Positions 38,101 through 44,224 are shown, numbered from the stretch's first letter. The stretch is DNA of 64,000 nucleotides from CAVVZJ01 sp963752755 (GCA_963752755.1 CAVVZJ010000008.1:1-64000), one strand, 5' to 3'. Made by a program: numbers and translations. Notes: a model not told the origin generated them from the letters alone.

Positions 38101-38767
38101 CGTGGACGTCCCCGTCGCGGCCGACTTCGACGGCGACGGCAAGACCGACGTCGGCGTCTATCGGCCCACCAACGCCACCTTCTACGCCCTGCTCAGCGGC
38201 GGCGGCGGCGCCTTGATCCAGACCGTCGGCTCCCCCGGCGGTATCCCCGTGCCCCAGGACTACGACAACGACGGCAAGGCCGACCCGACCGTCTTCAACC
38301 CGAGCACGGGGCAGTGGACCATCCGCCAGTCGAGCAACAACACCACGATCAACCGCGCGCTCGGCTCCCCCGGCGACGTCCCCCTCGGCGCCCCGCTGGA
38401 GCCGTACCGCCTGCCGGCCGGCACCAGCCCCATCGGCCGCGCCTCGTTCAACATCCTCGCGGCCAGCACCAGCCGCGTCACCACCAAGACCGTCACCACC
38501 GCGGTCGCCACCGCCACGGTCGCCACCGTGGCCCCGAGCGTCGCCTCCCCCGCCAACAACGCCACCGTCACCGTCGCCGCCGTCGCCCCGACCACGACGG
38601 CCGCCCCCACGACGGCCCCCGGCCTCGGCCTTGGCCGCAACGCCTGGCGACAGGAAGTCCTCCTCCGCCTGGCCGCGATCCGCCAGAGCCGCCTGACCAC
38701 CCTCCCGGCCCAGGCGACCCCCAGCGCCCTGCTCGCCCTCGGCTTCGGCCGCCGCCTCCGCGGCTGA
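29150..38767 (+). CDS. Giant secreted beta-propeller/VCBS protein, several frameshifts
   Basis: A product of about 3200 residues. The N-terminus is basic and ends in VEALEPRTLLA (residues 41-51), the hallmark lead-in of large exported planctomycete proteins. Then come: a BNR/sialidase-like propeller (about 70-620), a region with calcium-binding-like repeats, a P/Homo-B-type domain (about 980-1100, PDNFQVKDVNLTLNIQYPRD), a second propeller with BNR-like SMDGGQTWELL and SLDSGQTWQRM (about 1115-2185), Big/cadherin-like domains (about 2330-2795), and four VCBS/FG-GAP repeats with GDFDGDGKTD (about 2805-3085). The tail is Thr/Ala-rich. Frame slips lie near 30190, 30240, 30420, 30775, 31100, 32570 and 33180; they nearly cancel, which suggests sequencing error. 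Likely cell-surface adhesion or binding. Confidence 0.85.
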   Translation: MSPASSQAPSPADRNRRTGDRRPRKIVARTRARRKARWRGVEALEPRTLLATLPAIQLDPQFPATVDGLDTLRDISRAGNEYESQPTVAVSPANPQRLVAVWQVYNPNDATTPYQVRGAYSNDGGLNWGNFSVQPEGVLSIFPTSLPVAFPVVSDITATFDGNGYLYIAESEHSTDLSNGAIVAASYDFNGVAPSLVSSQTVQVWNQSDQNFSDKSIRKPQIVADSTRATFVDPTTGQVRTNPGAGNVYLAWGTDVPPPPTPPTPWNRNTVELLASPASGGGANPLTFGGPNTVGSGHVSLSHDAAPRISVSQGNSGSGTQAGQVTVVFDDFGGGRTNSPPVDLIRVASLRPPGRRHDRGDRRAQTVDSTTVLGAATSPYPLVTASNPQGIGPAPVIASDNTSGTASPNAGRLYIAYVDRYDSHPLPHDRGPQPGRQHRHLRPLLRQRRRHLEPDELHRLRLLPHEAPRQRRQRVPGRLLRGHQRPEPVPDLYHRSAAVRAGTGRGPGDRHGRPELSRHPLRRGPGPDGRLGRRGPARRLRTRSLSSARRTSSTLPSAPTTSPAARTSPWPRSPTTPRPRPTRASPTSAASATTPAWPTTTAGSTRPGPATSTAAIRVTTTTDSSTSAWPSPTAPSALGSSASTMGPVEVHHRRWRHLQRPATAQGVPILDGFVVTFDRGVDPSTFGIGDVTVTSRSPSTSGSQAGVPVSVLSVTPLNASATGATQFLVRVPDQTNTGTYSYTIGPDVRAMLGGTAMDQNGDGRPGQADDVYQVPTTGDDTTLPLMIGGPKVVRTFVLADDDRNPATPPVPTTTADNRVTDQSVSAVYVVFSRDMDPTTFDASDILSATGPLAYRLDPATGQTVLTTRLFGPFTVTPAPIADPNNPDPDPDHPRTYQISFPAETLSGTYAFTIGPQVQSAVTAGHDLLDSNQNAGLARLREEASSPEELVTRTYTQSNATTIGGGAAGDTYSATLHVPDNFQVKDVNLTLNIQYPRDSDLEAWLYSPDPTKSPVPLFSTLKNTAPFANFTNTTLDDSATTPIQNGGPPFNGRFNPRQPLADLNDVESAGDWRLEITVNAAGTVGKVLNWTLQLQQALPTDGLGEPVADRANAAFRIFTMDPTMAQSSQTWTAVGPAGVDARAARRQRRGRRPRQRHGPRPVRPLGQHRLHRQRLGRDLEDDQLPHHRPGRPDLRPLDRQRRLGRHEHQLDRRLRPQRRPRPVGHLRRHRRRRRARRPEPGRPDQPGPGHPPLDGRRPDLGAARQHRQQPAVRPARPRLRLGARPGRRQLLQGRRRSDPHAQRRRHRLCRRRRYRRQWALHTHGHQGGLLPEPRLRPDLAADGAGQATDIVLDPHSADAVTGNLRFLYAAFAGDGVYFSPNRGQNFNLMAGTTGDPLIQLADLAQPQPIAVNQVDTPNGKPGRIVLAKPALTGDPLKDGIYAGWLYAAVVGPTSDPLGGTENLVGVYLTKDFGQTWTKLHLPAVFDTAHVPYLSLPANDPTLPDIDPTGRTTPAGTAWHLGDFDISLAVDPNNPNVIYVGANSQFQDTGLIRIDTTGVHDSKAFYLDNRDPDGGLRRTFVTADPITGSAVSLVVPTRGATPANGRPPYDPISEPYLNLIRDPNNPFVADATILVTNTAQFSNSGAQVRWTQFDQALKPDIYATANDPTFDSPVDPWGRPARGVHQILTVRDPLTGANRMIFSTNQGVYTAVDKGDGTLVGSIGGQPTLDTDAGNTPVVQGSRNGNLQIAQMNYGAAQPSFLAAQLAALQGFLYGSAENIGSPMSDPGLLDPNSAGYGNLSWQGGFDLSPVPDRNSTRGAVAVQQEIDTVGGQPQGGTVYYWRPSEALVEVTNADQPANNQWPANDGRPSTDTFQVNGTAYTFGLYQTSNPGNVVDSQWPYRQGFNFAVNPLSGNQILISSAAGRVFKTDDRGLVWAEVGNPGALDSTNAQALAYGAPDPNGPAGGKVLDNFLYAGTAGGHIFVTFTGGGGNGNSWLPLSNGLDGSPIQTIIPDPTRGNYDAFAVTQQGVYYNPDAKGGADWRNITGNLFSIAHGPLANGGDNGTENLLQTLTALQVDWRYVIPDDFADPNGPTHPVLYVSGDSGVYRSFDKGTTWNRFPEDASTNLLDSPTPGGGLPNVRVTDLDLSLGNVDPTTGRPDTAGGANVLVATTYGRGQFAIRLAPMVLPNQAGVAPVLHLASDTESDTGLSQTDGITRNRAPYVVGYSEQTAFGNDVTIRLIDQTPDSPTFGQVVGVGKTDEFGRFLTINPDGSLHAGIRIQKVDADGNPVYDSDGNPVPADLMTFDGKKTLGVQATNASGTQGNIAVVGDGTLTTIELDTTPPDPAQLPDLQDGSDTGPNNADEITNPNIVAAANAGKLLFTITFGASEVNTQATLYRDNVAVGQPASGTGSAVVTDPGPISPDGDYAYKVQLTDQAGNASPDSPVLNVRVDTQAPAQPDQPTLDPNNPVGGSDSGLVGDGITNVRQPFFSGNAEPNTLANPNAPSTTQQNVVTLLDQFNTVYGTSTVQPDGTYSVQPSTPLTDRAYSFHVRVTDLAGNDSADSDPIAVTVQSATPPTPTLQMVLTDDSGLPGDNITNVTRPHFQGAHARAGLTVQIVDVNGLITGTPGALVPPGAGATPIIVANDGTFSFQFPQPLDDNQPGQKYRIAARTIDIAGNYADSAPLDFQILTAGPSDSPVIGLLAADDTGTKGDNVTSLRQVQISGTGATPGVTVVLLPVGVVPSPDKELAQTTADAGGHFILQPPNQLQNGTLTVVAREVDAAGNYGPASRALVHGQAVNGPLGIRLVTTPGDYNADGRADLASFNRDTGAISLGITGGGNTTGSVGVAGAKTIPLQGDFDGDGKTDYGVVDARTNTWTIQRSQLGRFTLQFGWPGVDLPLTGDFDGDGKTDIGVFRPTNATYYVLLSGGGVLIQQFGQPNRDRPLLGDFDGDGKTDLLIYRPDTSQFIGRLSGGSVLIQQFGWPGVDVPVAADFDGDGKTDVGVYRPTNATFYALLSGGGGALIQTVGSPGGIPVPQDYDNDGKADPTVFNPSTGQWTIRQSSNNTTINRALGSPGDVPLGAPLEPYRLPAGTSPIGRASFNILAASTSRVTTKTVTTAVATATVATVAPSVASPANNATVTVAAVAPTTTAAPTTAPGLGLGRNAWRQEVLLRLAAIRQSRLTTLPAQATPSALLALGFGRRLRG

Positions 38768-38799
38768 CCCGCCATCCCCGTCTCCTCCACTCCCTCACC

Positions 38800-38838
38800 G
38801 GCCCCGCGACGCCCGCCCCCCGGCCCCGTCGCGGGGCC
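38800..38838 (+). terminator. Hairpin after the giant gene
   Basis: GGCCCCGCGACG (38800-38811) pairs with CGTCGCGGGGCC (38827-38838), 33 nt after the stop. A strong GC stem without a T run; a likely transcription end or RNA-stabilising structure. Confidence 0.6.
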
Positions 38839-39039
38839 TCCGCATGCGCCGACCGGTGGCCGCGGTCGATGGACGGCATGATGGATCTCGTAGCCGAAGG
38901 TAAAGGCCATTACCTGGGGCAAAGAGGGCGGCGGGGTCGGGAGACATTTTGGAAAGGATGAAAGGGGTTATCCTGCACGAACCGACGGCGAATGAGAGAC
39001 TTCGCCCCGCTTGCCAGAAACCTCACGCCCGGTTAATGT

Positions 39040-39058
39040 GTCTAGACAGTCTAGACAG
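39040..39058. promoter_or_regulatory. Twin TCTAGA palindromes before the antitoxin
   Basis: GTCTAGAC occurs twice in a row (GTCTAGACAGTCTAGACAG, 39040-39058), ending 14 bp before the antitoxin ATG. Two helical-phase palindromes in that position fit autoregulation by a Phd/YefM-type antitoxin. Confidence 0.6.
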
Positions 39059-39072
39059 CGTGGAGGTGCCCG

Positions 39073-39312
39073 ATGAACTGGAATCTCGCCGAGGCCAAGA
39101 ATCGATTGAGCGAGGTCGTGAACCGCGCCCTGAGCGAAGGGCCGCAGACCATCACCCGGCGGAAGGATGCCGTGGTGGTCCTCTCGGCCGAGCGGTACGC
39201 CGAGCTGACCGGGCAGCGGCCGAGCTTCAAGGACTTCCTCCTGAGCGGCCCCTCGCTCGAAGGGCTCGACCTCGAACGCGACCAGAGCCCGATGCGGGAC
39301 GTCGAACTGTGA
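39073..39312 (+). CDS. Phd/YefM-type antitoxin
   Basis: A 79-residue antitoxin. It begins MNWNLAEAKNRLSEVVNRAL, the Phd/YefM DNA-binding helix, then GPQTITRRKDAVVVLSAERY, the family beta-hairpin. The C-terminal part (LSGPSLEGLDLERDQSPMRD) would bind the toxin. GGAGG lies just upstream of the start. Its stop overlaps the toxin start (GTGA), so the two are coupled. It probably represses the operon through the twin palindromes upstream. Confidence 0.88.
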   Translation: MNWNLAEAKNRLSEVVNRALSEGPQTITRRKDAVVVLSAERYAELTGQRPSFKDFLLSGPSLEGLDLERDQSPMRDVEL

Positions 39313-39734
39313 CCGTGCTCCTCGACACCTGCACGGTTGTCGAAGTCCGCAAGCCGAAGCCCGACGAAGCGGTCGTCGAGGCGGTGCGGGCGATCCCCGA
39401 TGAGCAGCTCTTCCTGAGCGTCCTCACCGTGGGCGAGATCGCCAGGGGCATCGGCCTCCTCGCCGCCGGGAAGAAGCGGACCGAGCTCGCCTCGTGGCTC
39501 GCGAGCCTGGAAAGCCAGTTCTCCGGACGCATCCTCCCCATCGATGCGGAGACCGGTCGGATCTGGGGCGAGCTGACGGCCAAGGCCTCGAAGACGGGGA
39601 ACGTCATCGCCGCGGTCGACGGGCTCATCGCGGCGACGGCCCTCCGGCACGGCCTCCGCGTGATGACCCGCAACGCGCGGGACTTCCAGGCCACCGGCGC
39701 CGGCGTCATCAACCCGTGGCAGGGAGCGTCCTAG
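39309..39734 (+). CDS. PIN-domain toxin, VapC
   Basis: A 141-residue PIN RNase toxin. GTG 39309 is chosen because it overlaps the antitoxin stop. The four acidic positions appear in VLLDTCTVVEVRKPKPDE (Asp), LSVLTVGEIARGIGLLA (Glu), NVIAAVDGLIAATALRHGL (Asp) and MTRNARDFQATGAGVINPW (Asp). The order and length match VapC. Paired with the Phd/YefM gene upstream; the mixed pairing of a Phd-type antitoxin with VapC is common. The frame is unbroken. Confidence 0.9.
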   Translation: MTVLLDTCTVVEVRKPKPDEAVVEAVRAIPDEQLFLSVLTVGEIARGIGLLAAGKKRTELASWLASLESQFSGRILPIDAETGRIWGELTAKASKTGNVIAAVDGLIAATALRHGLRVMTRNARDFQATGAGVINPWQGAS

Positions 39735-39770
39735 TGCGGATTCCCCAGCCACCCCCATTGCACAGCGACT

Positions 39771-39880
39771 CGCCGGGTGCCACTGGCGGCTTGTCCGCCA
39801 GTGGCTTTTCCCGGACCGGAGCACTGGCGGGCAAGCCGCCAGTGGCACCCAGAAGAAGGGCCAACAGTGCCACCCGCCGA
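39771..39880. repeat. Palindromic dispersed repeat, copy A
   Basis: A 110-bp element with arms GGGTGCCACTGGCGGCTTG and CAAGCCGCCAGTGGCACCC, a second inner palindrome CCGCCAGTGG/CCACTGGCGG, and a tail GAAGAAGGGCCAACAGTGCC. Nearly identical copies lie at 41412-41519 and, in part, at 40183-40233. Copy A abuts a transposase fragment. Confidence 0.9.
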
Positions 39881-40107
39881 TCGCCTTCGAGGTGTACGTG
39901 GCAGTCATCGGGACGTTGCTGCTGGCGTTGCGCTGGGACGCCCGCCCGAGCCAGTACGCGTTCGCCCTGTTGCACCAGGTGGCCGGCGGGGGAGCGACGG
40001 CCGCGGAGGTCCTGCCGATTCTCGCGGAGCGCGAGCGGCGCTGCGCATTGGACCGGGAAAGCCAACGGCGTCGGCAGGCGAAGAAGGCGGAGGCCAAGCG
40101 CGCATGA
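39881..40107 (+). pseudogene. C-terminal transposase fragment
   Basis: The frame begins right at the edge of the palindromic repeat with IAFEVYVAVIGTLLLALRW and continues ARPSQYAFALLHQVAGGGAT and LPILAERERRCALDRES to a basic end. This is the C-terminal tail of an IS4-type DDE transposase, where a VYVALI-type helix follows the last catalytic Glu. The N-terminal 300-odd residues are missing, so it is a remnant. The repeat probably joined or replaced the lost part. Confidence 0.6.
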
Positions 40108-40182
40108 GGTGCTCGATCCGACCTCCGCCCATCAGCAGCTCTCGACCGGATGGAGGTTACCCAATTTACCGGACAGTATTGG

Positions 40183-40233
40183 GGCAAGCCGCCAGTGGCA
40201 CCCAGAAGAAGGGCCAACAGTGCCACCCGCCGG
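40183..40233. repeat. Palindromic dispersed repeat, partial copy B
   Basis: Matches the right half of copy A, from GCAAGCCGCCAGTGGCACCC through GAAGAAGGGCCAACAGTGCC. The left arm is absent, replaced by a sequence ending in CAGTATTGGG. Confidence 0.85.
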
Positions 40234-40263
40234 TGGGGTGATTCGCCTCCTGCCACGCGCGAC

Positions 40264-40297
40264 GGGCCGGGGCCTCGGGTGGGATGAGGCCCCGGCC
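40264..40297 (-). terminator. Strong hairpin after secreted protein gene
   Basis: GGGCCGGGGCCTC (40264-40276) pairs with GAGGCCCCGGCC (40286-40297). It lies 13 bp after the stop of the minus-strand gene that ends at 40310. No T run follows. Confidence 0.55.
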
Positions 40298-40309
40298 GCC
40301 CGCCGCCCG

Positions 40310-40915
40310 TCAGGCGGGCGTGGTCGCCTTGGCCATCAGGAGCCGGATGAGGTCCTGCCTGCTAATATCTCCGTCCATATATCTTCCGATCTCCTTCTCG
40401 ACCGCGTCGCCAGCGTGCTGGAGGATCGTCGTCCGGTTGCGGTCGGCGGCGGCATGGACTTGGTAGCCGCTCCGATTGTTGATGGCGTCCTCGAGGTTCG
40501 AGGCCTGTTCGCGGTTGAGCTTCCAGGTGCCCCACTTGTGCTTGTTGTTGTCCGGCTTGTCCAACACGCCACCGACGGTGAGCGTGGTCTTGGGGCCGAC
40601 GAAGTAGGGATATCCACCGTCTCCCAGCACCATGGGTGTCACATTCGAGTACCTGGTACTCCCGGTGCGGCCCTTGTGGTGCGCGTGGAGATGGCACCAG
40701 ACGTAGTAGCCGGTCGGCCCCCCCTTCGCGAGGATGACCGTGAAATCTCCCGCGGCCAAGCCGCGATGGTCCCGCTTGACTCTCGAGTCCTTCGGCGGCG
40801 CGGGAATCTTGCTCGAAGTCCAGCCATCGGCCATGACAGCCGACGAAGGCATGGCGGTGCCCAGCATGAAGGCCGCGGCGACGGCGCCGAGTCTGAAAAT
40901 GCGATTTCTCACGAG
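40310..40915 (-). CDS. Exported protein, unknown
   Basis: A 201-residue protein with a signal peptide (RNRIFRLGAVAAAFMLGTAM, cleavage likely after SSAVMA). GTG 40915 is preferred because GGAGGA stands 6 nt before it; longer upstream frames have no ribosome site. The mature part is beta-rich with GGPTGYYVWCHLHAHHKGRT, then MVLGDGGYPYFVGPKTTLTV and KHKWGTWKLNREQASNLEDA, and it ends with a charged helix (DGDISRQDLIRLLMAKA). No known motif is recognised. Its promoter probably lies in the 41.0 kb region. Intact frame. Confidence 0.65.
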   Translation of the reverse strand, partial: LVRNRIFRLGAVAAAFMLGTAMPSSAVMADGWTSSKIPAPPKDSRVKRDHRGLAAGDFTVILAKGGPTGYYVWCHLHAHHKGRTGSTRYSNVTPMVLGDGGYPYFVGPKTTLTVGGVLDKPDNNKHKWGTWKLNREQASNLEDAINNRSGYQVHAAADRNRTTILQHAGDAVEKEIGRYMDGDISRQDLIRLLMAKATTPA

Positions 40916-41199
40916 ATTTCCTCCGAGGTTTCTCGGGATGTCGCCTCGGGCCTGAGGGCAGGAGTGGCCGCCGATCCCGCGGGTCACCATCGTGCCCGGG
41001 ATCCCCAGAGGGAGGTCGAAAGCGGATTCGATCGCCTCACCGGGGCGGGCCCGACTCACTGGCCGGTGGTTCGATCCCGAGGCCCATCCAAGGGTGTATC
41101 TCCTGTGCTTTGGTGTATCTCCTGTGCTGTTCCCGCGGCGGCCGGCGGCTTGCCGTCAGGGCACCCCTATCGTATGAACTTGCCGGGGAGGGAGCTCAA

Positions 41200-41410
41200 G
41201 AGAATTTCCGAGATTCTATCACATATAGAACTATTAATTTTTATATTAATTCAATATTAAAATTAAATATTGATGGGCGTCTCGGGCGGGTGGCTGGGGT
41301 CTCGTCTTCGAGACCCCATACGCATCAACCTTATTGACGAAATCGGGAAACTCCTGTCCTCTTACGGGTTAGGTCACGCCACCGTGTTGAGCAGCAGGAG
41401 CCCCCGATGA
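41200..41410. other. AT-rich intergenic segment, no gene seen
   Basis: 41215-41275 is a run of AT-rich sequence (ATTAATTTTTATATTAATTC and similar) in an otherwise GC-rich replicon. No open frame of note. Possible scar of inserted DNA or promoter; function not determined. Confidence 0.5.
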
Positions 41411-41411
41411 A

Positions 41412-41519
41412 CGCCGGGTGCCACTGGCGGCTTGTCCGCCAGTGGCTTTTCCCGGACCGGAGCACTGGCGGGCAAGCCGCCAGTGGCACCCAGAAGAAGG
41501 GCCAACAGTGCCACCCGCT
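41412..41519. repeat. Palindromic dispersed repeat, copy C
   Basis: A full copy nearly identical to 39771-39880, including both palindromes and the GAAGAAGGGCCAACAGTGCC tail. The two full copies share the same strand. Confidence 0.9.
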
Positions 41520-41860
41520 GGCGTTTCCTCGCGCCAGGCCTTGCAGGTCGGCGATCTGGAGACTGCTGTCGAGGACGCTGCTCGTCTCGGTCATCGAATG
41601 GATTCCCCTCTACCCCACCTCTATAGCCCGAGGCCGTAGCTCCGCCGAAGGTTATTCGACCCTCTATGGTGAACTATTGAACAAAATCGGGCCGGAACTG
41701 AGCCCGGCCCCTGCGGGCGGGCGACGGGTGGCCGGGGCAAAGCGAGTCTTCGAGCGTGCCACGGTCTTCCTTCGAGGGGCACAAGTCGTGGTTGGCAGGG
41801 CCGGACGATTCTGCTAGGATGGCCGTGATTACAGAATAAAGCGTTCCAAGGACAGAATTT

Positions 41861-42142
41861 ATGGCTGCCGAGACCCGGGTTTCGCCCCCCAGCGAGACGG
41901 CGATCCTCGCCCGCCTGATCCGCCCGGAGGAGGACGACCTTCCGGCGGCGGCGGCGGAGGCATGGCTGAAGGTCCGTTTCGAGAAGCGCGACCTCGACCG
42001 CATCCACGAGTTGCTCACCAGGAACCAGGCCGACGCCCTCACGCCCGCCGAGCGGGAAGAGTTGGAAACCTATCTCCGGGTCAGCTCGTTCCTCGACCTG
42101 ATGCACGCCAAGGCCCGCCGGTCCTTGAAGCCTCACGCCTGA
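41861..42142 (+). CDS. Small conserved protein next to HNH gene
   Basis: A 93-residue soluble protein: MAAETRVSPPSETAILARLI, then AAEAWLKVRFEKRDLDRIHE and LLTRNQADALTPAEREELET, ending with a helix (LRVSSFLDLMHAKARRSLK). It ends 12 bp before the HNH gene, so they form one unit. This small protein is regularly found just before HNH genes in planctomycetes and cyanobacteria; I know no tested function. The steady pairing suggests it regulates, or is bound by, the nuclease. Confidence 0.7.
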   Translation: MAAETRVSPPSETAILARLIRPEEDDLPAAAAEAWLKVRFEKRDLDRIHELLTRNQADALTPAEREELETYLRVSSFLDLMHAKARRSLKPHA

Positions 42143-42154
42143 GAGGCGCCCGGC

Positions 42155-42550
42155 ATGGATGCCGCGTTGGAACGGCTGGTGCGGCAAAGGGCGGGCGGCC
42201 GTTGCGAATATTGTCGCCTGCCGCAAGCGGCGTCCGGCGTCCCCTTCGAGATCGACCACATCATCGCCCGCCAGCATCGCGGGCACACGACCGCCAGCAA
42301 CCTGGCCGTTTCCTGCGCCTACTGCAACGGCCACAAGGGGCCGAACCTCACCGGCATCGACCCGGCGACGGGCAAACTGACGCGGCTCTTCCACCCGCGA
42401 CGGCACAAATGGTCCCATCACTTCCGCTATCAGGGCGGCGTCCTGATCGGCCGCACCGCCATCGGCCGCACGACGGTCGAAGTGCTTCAGATCAACCTTC
42501 CTGATCTTGTGGAGCTGCGTGGAGTGCTCATGGATGATGGGCTGTTCTAG
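42155..42550 (+). CDS. HNH endonuclease-like protein
   Basis: A 131-residue protein with an HNH/zinc core: CEYCRLPQ (first CxxC), PFEIDHIIARQHRGHTTASN (the DH of HNH), LAVSCAYCNGHKGPNLTGID (second CxxC, N and H). The C-terminal part has HPRRHKWSHHFRYQGGVLIG and WRT-like GRTAIGRTTVEVLQINLP. The layout is typical for stand-alone HNH nucleases in mobile DNA. It is paired with the small gene upstream. Frame intact. Confidence 0.88.
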   Translation: MDAALERLVRQRAGGRCEYCRLPQAASGVPFEIDHIIARQHRGHTTASNLAVSCAYCNGHKGPNLTGIDPATGKLTRLFHPRRHKWSHHFRYQGGVLIGRTAIGRTTVEVLQINLPDLVELRGVLMDDGLF

Positions 42551-42580
42551 AGGTCGCGCGGGTGGCGGCGGGCGGCCCTC

Positions 42581-43318
42581 CTACGAGATCCGGAGGATGC
42601 GGCAGGTCGCCTCGTAGCTCGGCTCCAGCTCGAGCGGGACCGCGAGGTCCTCGGCGAGCCAGAGCGGCAGCGTCGGCAAGGGCTGGCCGAGCGTCAGGCG
42701 ATGGGCCCAGGTCTCGAGGAACCAGGCGTTCTCGCGGCGGGCCCAGCGGCAGGAGACGGCGTAGAGCGGGGATGAGCCGGCGGCGAGGGAGGCGTCGGCC
42801 TGGCCGAAGAGTTCCAGGAGGTCGCCGTAGAGATTCGCGGCGCGGGTGGTCACGACATCGACGATCGCGACGCAGACGTGTTCCTGGAGCAACGCGGCGC
42901 ACTTGGCGACGAGGGCGCGTTGATGCTCGGGCCGGTCCTTGTTGGCCGGGCTGACAAGCTCGACCGCGGCGACCAGTCGGCGGCGGGACCGCGTATCAAA
43001 GACGCGGACCTCGTACGCATCCACGTCCGGCAGGTCGGTCGCGACGGCCAGGGTCGGCCGCGGCGGGGCCCAGGTCGAGGTCGCGACCCCGCCGCCGTCG
43101 GCTCGCTCACCGGAGGACGGGGAATCCCCGGCCTCGTCCTCATAAGCGGCCACGTCGATCTCGATCCCCGAGCCCAGGTGGATCTGTGGCTCGGCGACGT
43201 AGCGGGGCGGGAGCCGGCGGTTGAGCCCCTCGACGATCATCATGGGCCAACCGCCGTGGACCGCGTCCCAGGGCCTCCGGTCGGCGAGCGGCGGGCGGAA
43301 ATGGTCGCGGAGCGGCAT
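42581..43318 (-). CDS. DUF4058 protein
   Basis: A 245-residue cytoplasmic protein of the DUF4058 family. It begins MPLRDHFRPPLADRRPWDAV and HGGWPMMIVEGLNRRLPPRY, then IHLGSGIEIDVAAYE. The core VRVFDTRSRRRLVAAVELVS continues PANKDRPEHQRALVAKCAAL, with E-L-V-S-P-x-N-K resembling a nuclease-fold core (E...ELVSPxNK), and the end is YEATCRILRIS. The family is abundant in planctomycetes and cyanobacteria; its function is not known to me. A PD-(D/E)xK-like reading of the ELVSPANK motif is only a guess. Frame intact. Confidence 0.85.
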   Translation of the reverse strand: MPLRDHFRPPLADRRPWDAVHGGWPMMIVEGLNRRLPPRYVAEPQIHLGSGIEIDVAAYEDEAGDSPSSGERADGGGVATSTWAPPRPTLAVATDLPDVDAYEVRVFDTRSRRRLVAAVELVSPANKDRPEHQRALVAKCAALLQEHVCVAIVDVVTTRAANLYGDLLELFGQADASLAAGSSPLYAVSCRWARRENAWFLETWAHRLTLGQPLPTLPLWLAEDLAVPLELEPSYEATCRILRIS

Positions 43319-43547
43319 GGCGGGTCCTCCCGCGTTCCAGCGTAACCGAAGGTGCGTGCCGTTCCCAGCCGGCCGGCGGCGGAGTCGGCCGCCCGGATCG
43401 CGACGTGACCGCGGCCAGGATCCCGGACCGGTCCCCCTCGGCGGGTGGCCGGGGAAGGCGTCGCGGCCGCGACGGCGTGCCCCGGGGCGTGCTCCCCACG
43501 GTCCAGGCCCACTCCGCGGCTTGGCGTCTCCAGCGGGGCAGGGGGGC

Positions 43548-44000
43548 TCACGGCCTGATCTGGTCCCAGGGCCGCGCGTCCACGAACAGCCCCAGGTGGC
43601 CGACGTTGTCCGTCGCCACGCTCAGGACGTCGCCCGGTCCGGCCGTGAGCAGCGCCTGGGCGGCCAGGAGGCAATCCCCATCAAGGGCCTCGGGCGGGGC
43701 CATCGGACGGCCGCGACGTCGGGCGTCGGCCCACAACTCGGCGGCACGGATCATCACGTCCGTCGTGATCGGGGCATAGTCGAACCCGACTTTCAAACGG
43801 TCGAGACGGGCGAGCCCGGCCGTCGCCCCGGAGTGGATCAGCTTGCGGCGGACCTCGTAATCGGCAATCTCGGGGATGAAGATGCGCACGCCAGCGACGA
43901 GCAGGTCGCGGCCCCATTGCTGGCAGGCGATTGCCCGGGGTCGGCCGCTCGGGCTGGAGAGCAGGCTCAAGACCCCCGAGTCGAGGAAGATGAGCCGCAT
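43548..44000 (-). CDS. PIN-domain toxin
   Basis: A 150-residue PIN RNase toxin. It begins LIFLDSGVLSLLSSPSGRPR (first Asp), has FIPEIADYEVRRKLIHSG (Glu), DYAPITTDVMIRAAELWADA and ALDGDCLLAAQALL (Asp), and ends VATDNVGHLGLFVDARPWDQ, where TDN is the last acidic motif. Its ATG overlaps the stop of the upstream small gene by 1 nt, the usual toxin-antitoxin order. Intact frame. Confidence 0.85.
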   Translation of the reverse strand: MRLIFLDSGVLSLLSSPSGRPRAIACQQWGRDLLVAGVRIFIPEIADYEVRRKLIHSGATAGLARLDRLKVGFDYAPITTDVMIRAAELWADARRRGRPMAPPEALDGDCLLAAQALLTAGPGDVLSVATDNVGHLGLFVDARPWDQIRP

Positions 44001-44224
44001 CAGCGGAACCGTTTCCGATCGGAGAGCGGTTCCTCGTCGATGGCCTGCATCAGCGCGTCGAGGGTCGCTTGCTGCTCCTGCTCATCGCCCATCCGCATCA
44101 CGTCGTCGAGGGCCTGGAGGGCGGCCTCGGCCCGAAGCTTGGCCTCCTCCGGGGTCAGGGGCCAAGCCCGGCCGTGCTCATCGACCGAGCGAGGGAGTCG
44201 GGTCGTCGTCTGGGCTGGGGGCAT
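44000..44224 (-). CDS. Putative antitoxin of PIN toxin
   Basis: A 74-residue acidic protein: DEHGRAWPLTPEEAKLRAEA, then LQALDDVMRMGDEQEQQATL and ALMQAIDEEPLSDRKRFR. It directly precedes and overlaps the PIN gene. It lacks an obvious ribbon-helix-helix or Phd fold, but acidic helical proteins in this position are commonly antitoxins for PIN toxins. Assignment is from gene order. Confidence 0.6.
   Translation of the reverse strand: MPPAQTTTRLPRSVDEHGRAWPLTPEEAKLRAEAALQALDDVMRMGDEQEQQATLDALMQAIDEEPLSDRKRFR

Noticed and set aside
41621..42421. Minus-strand 266-residue frame opposite the HNH pair
   Set aside because: Shadow frame; both plus-strand genes have recognisable features.
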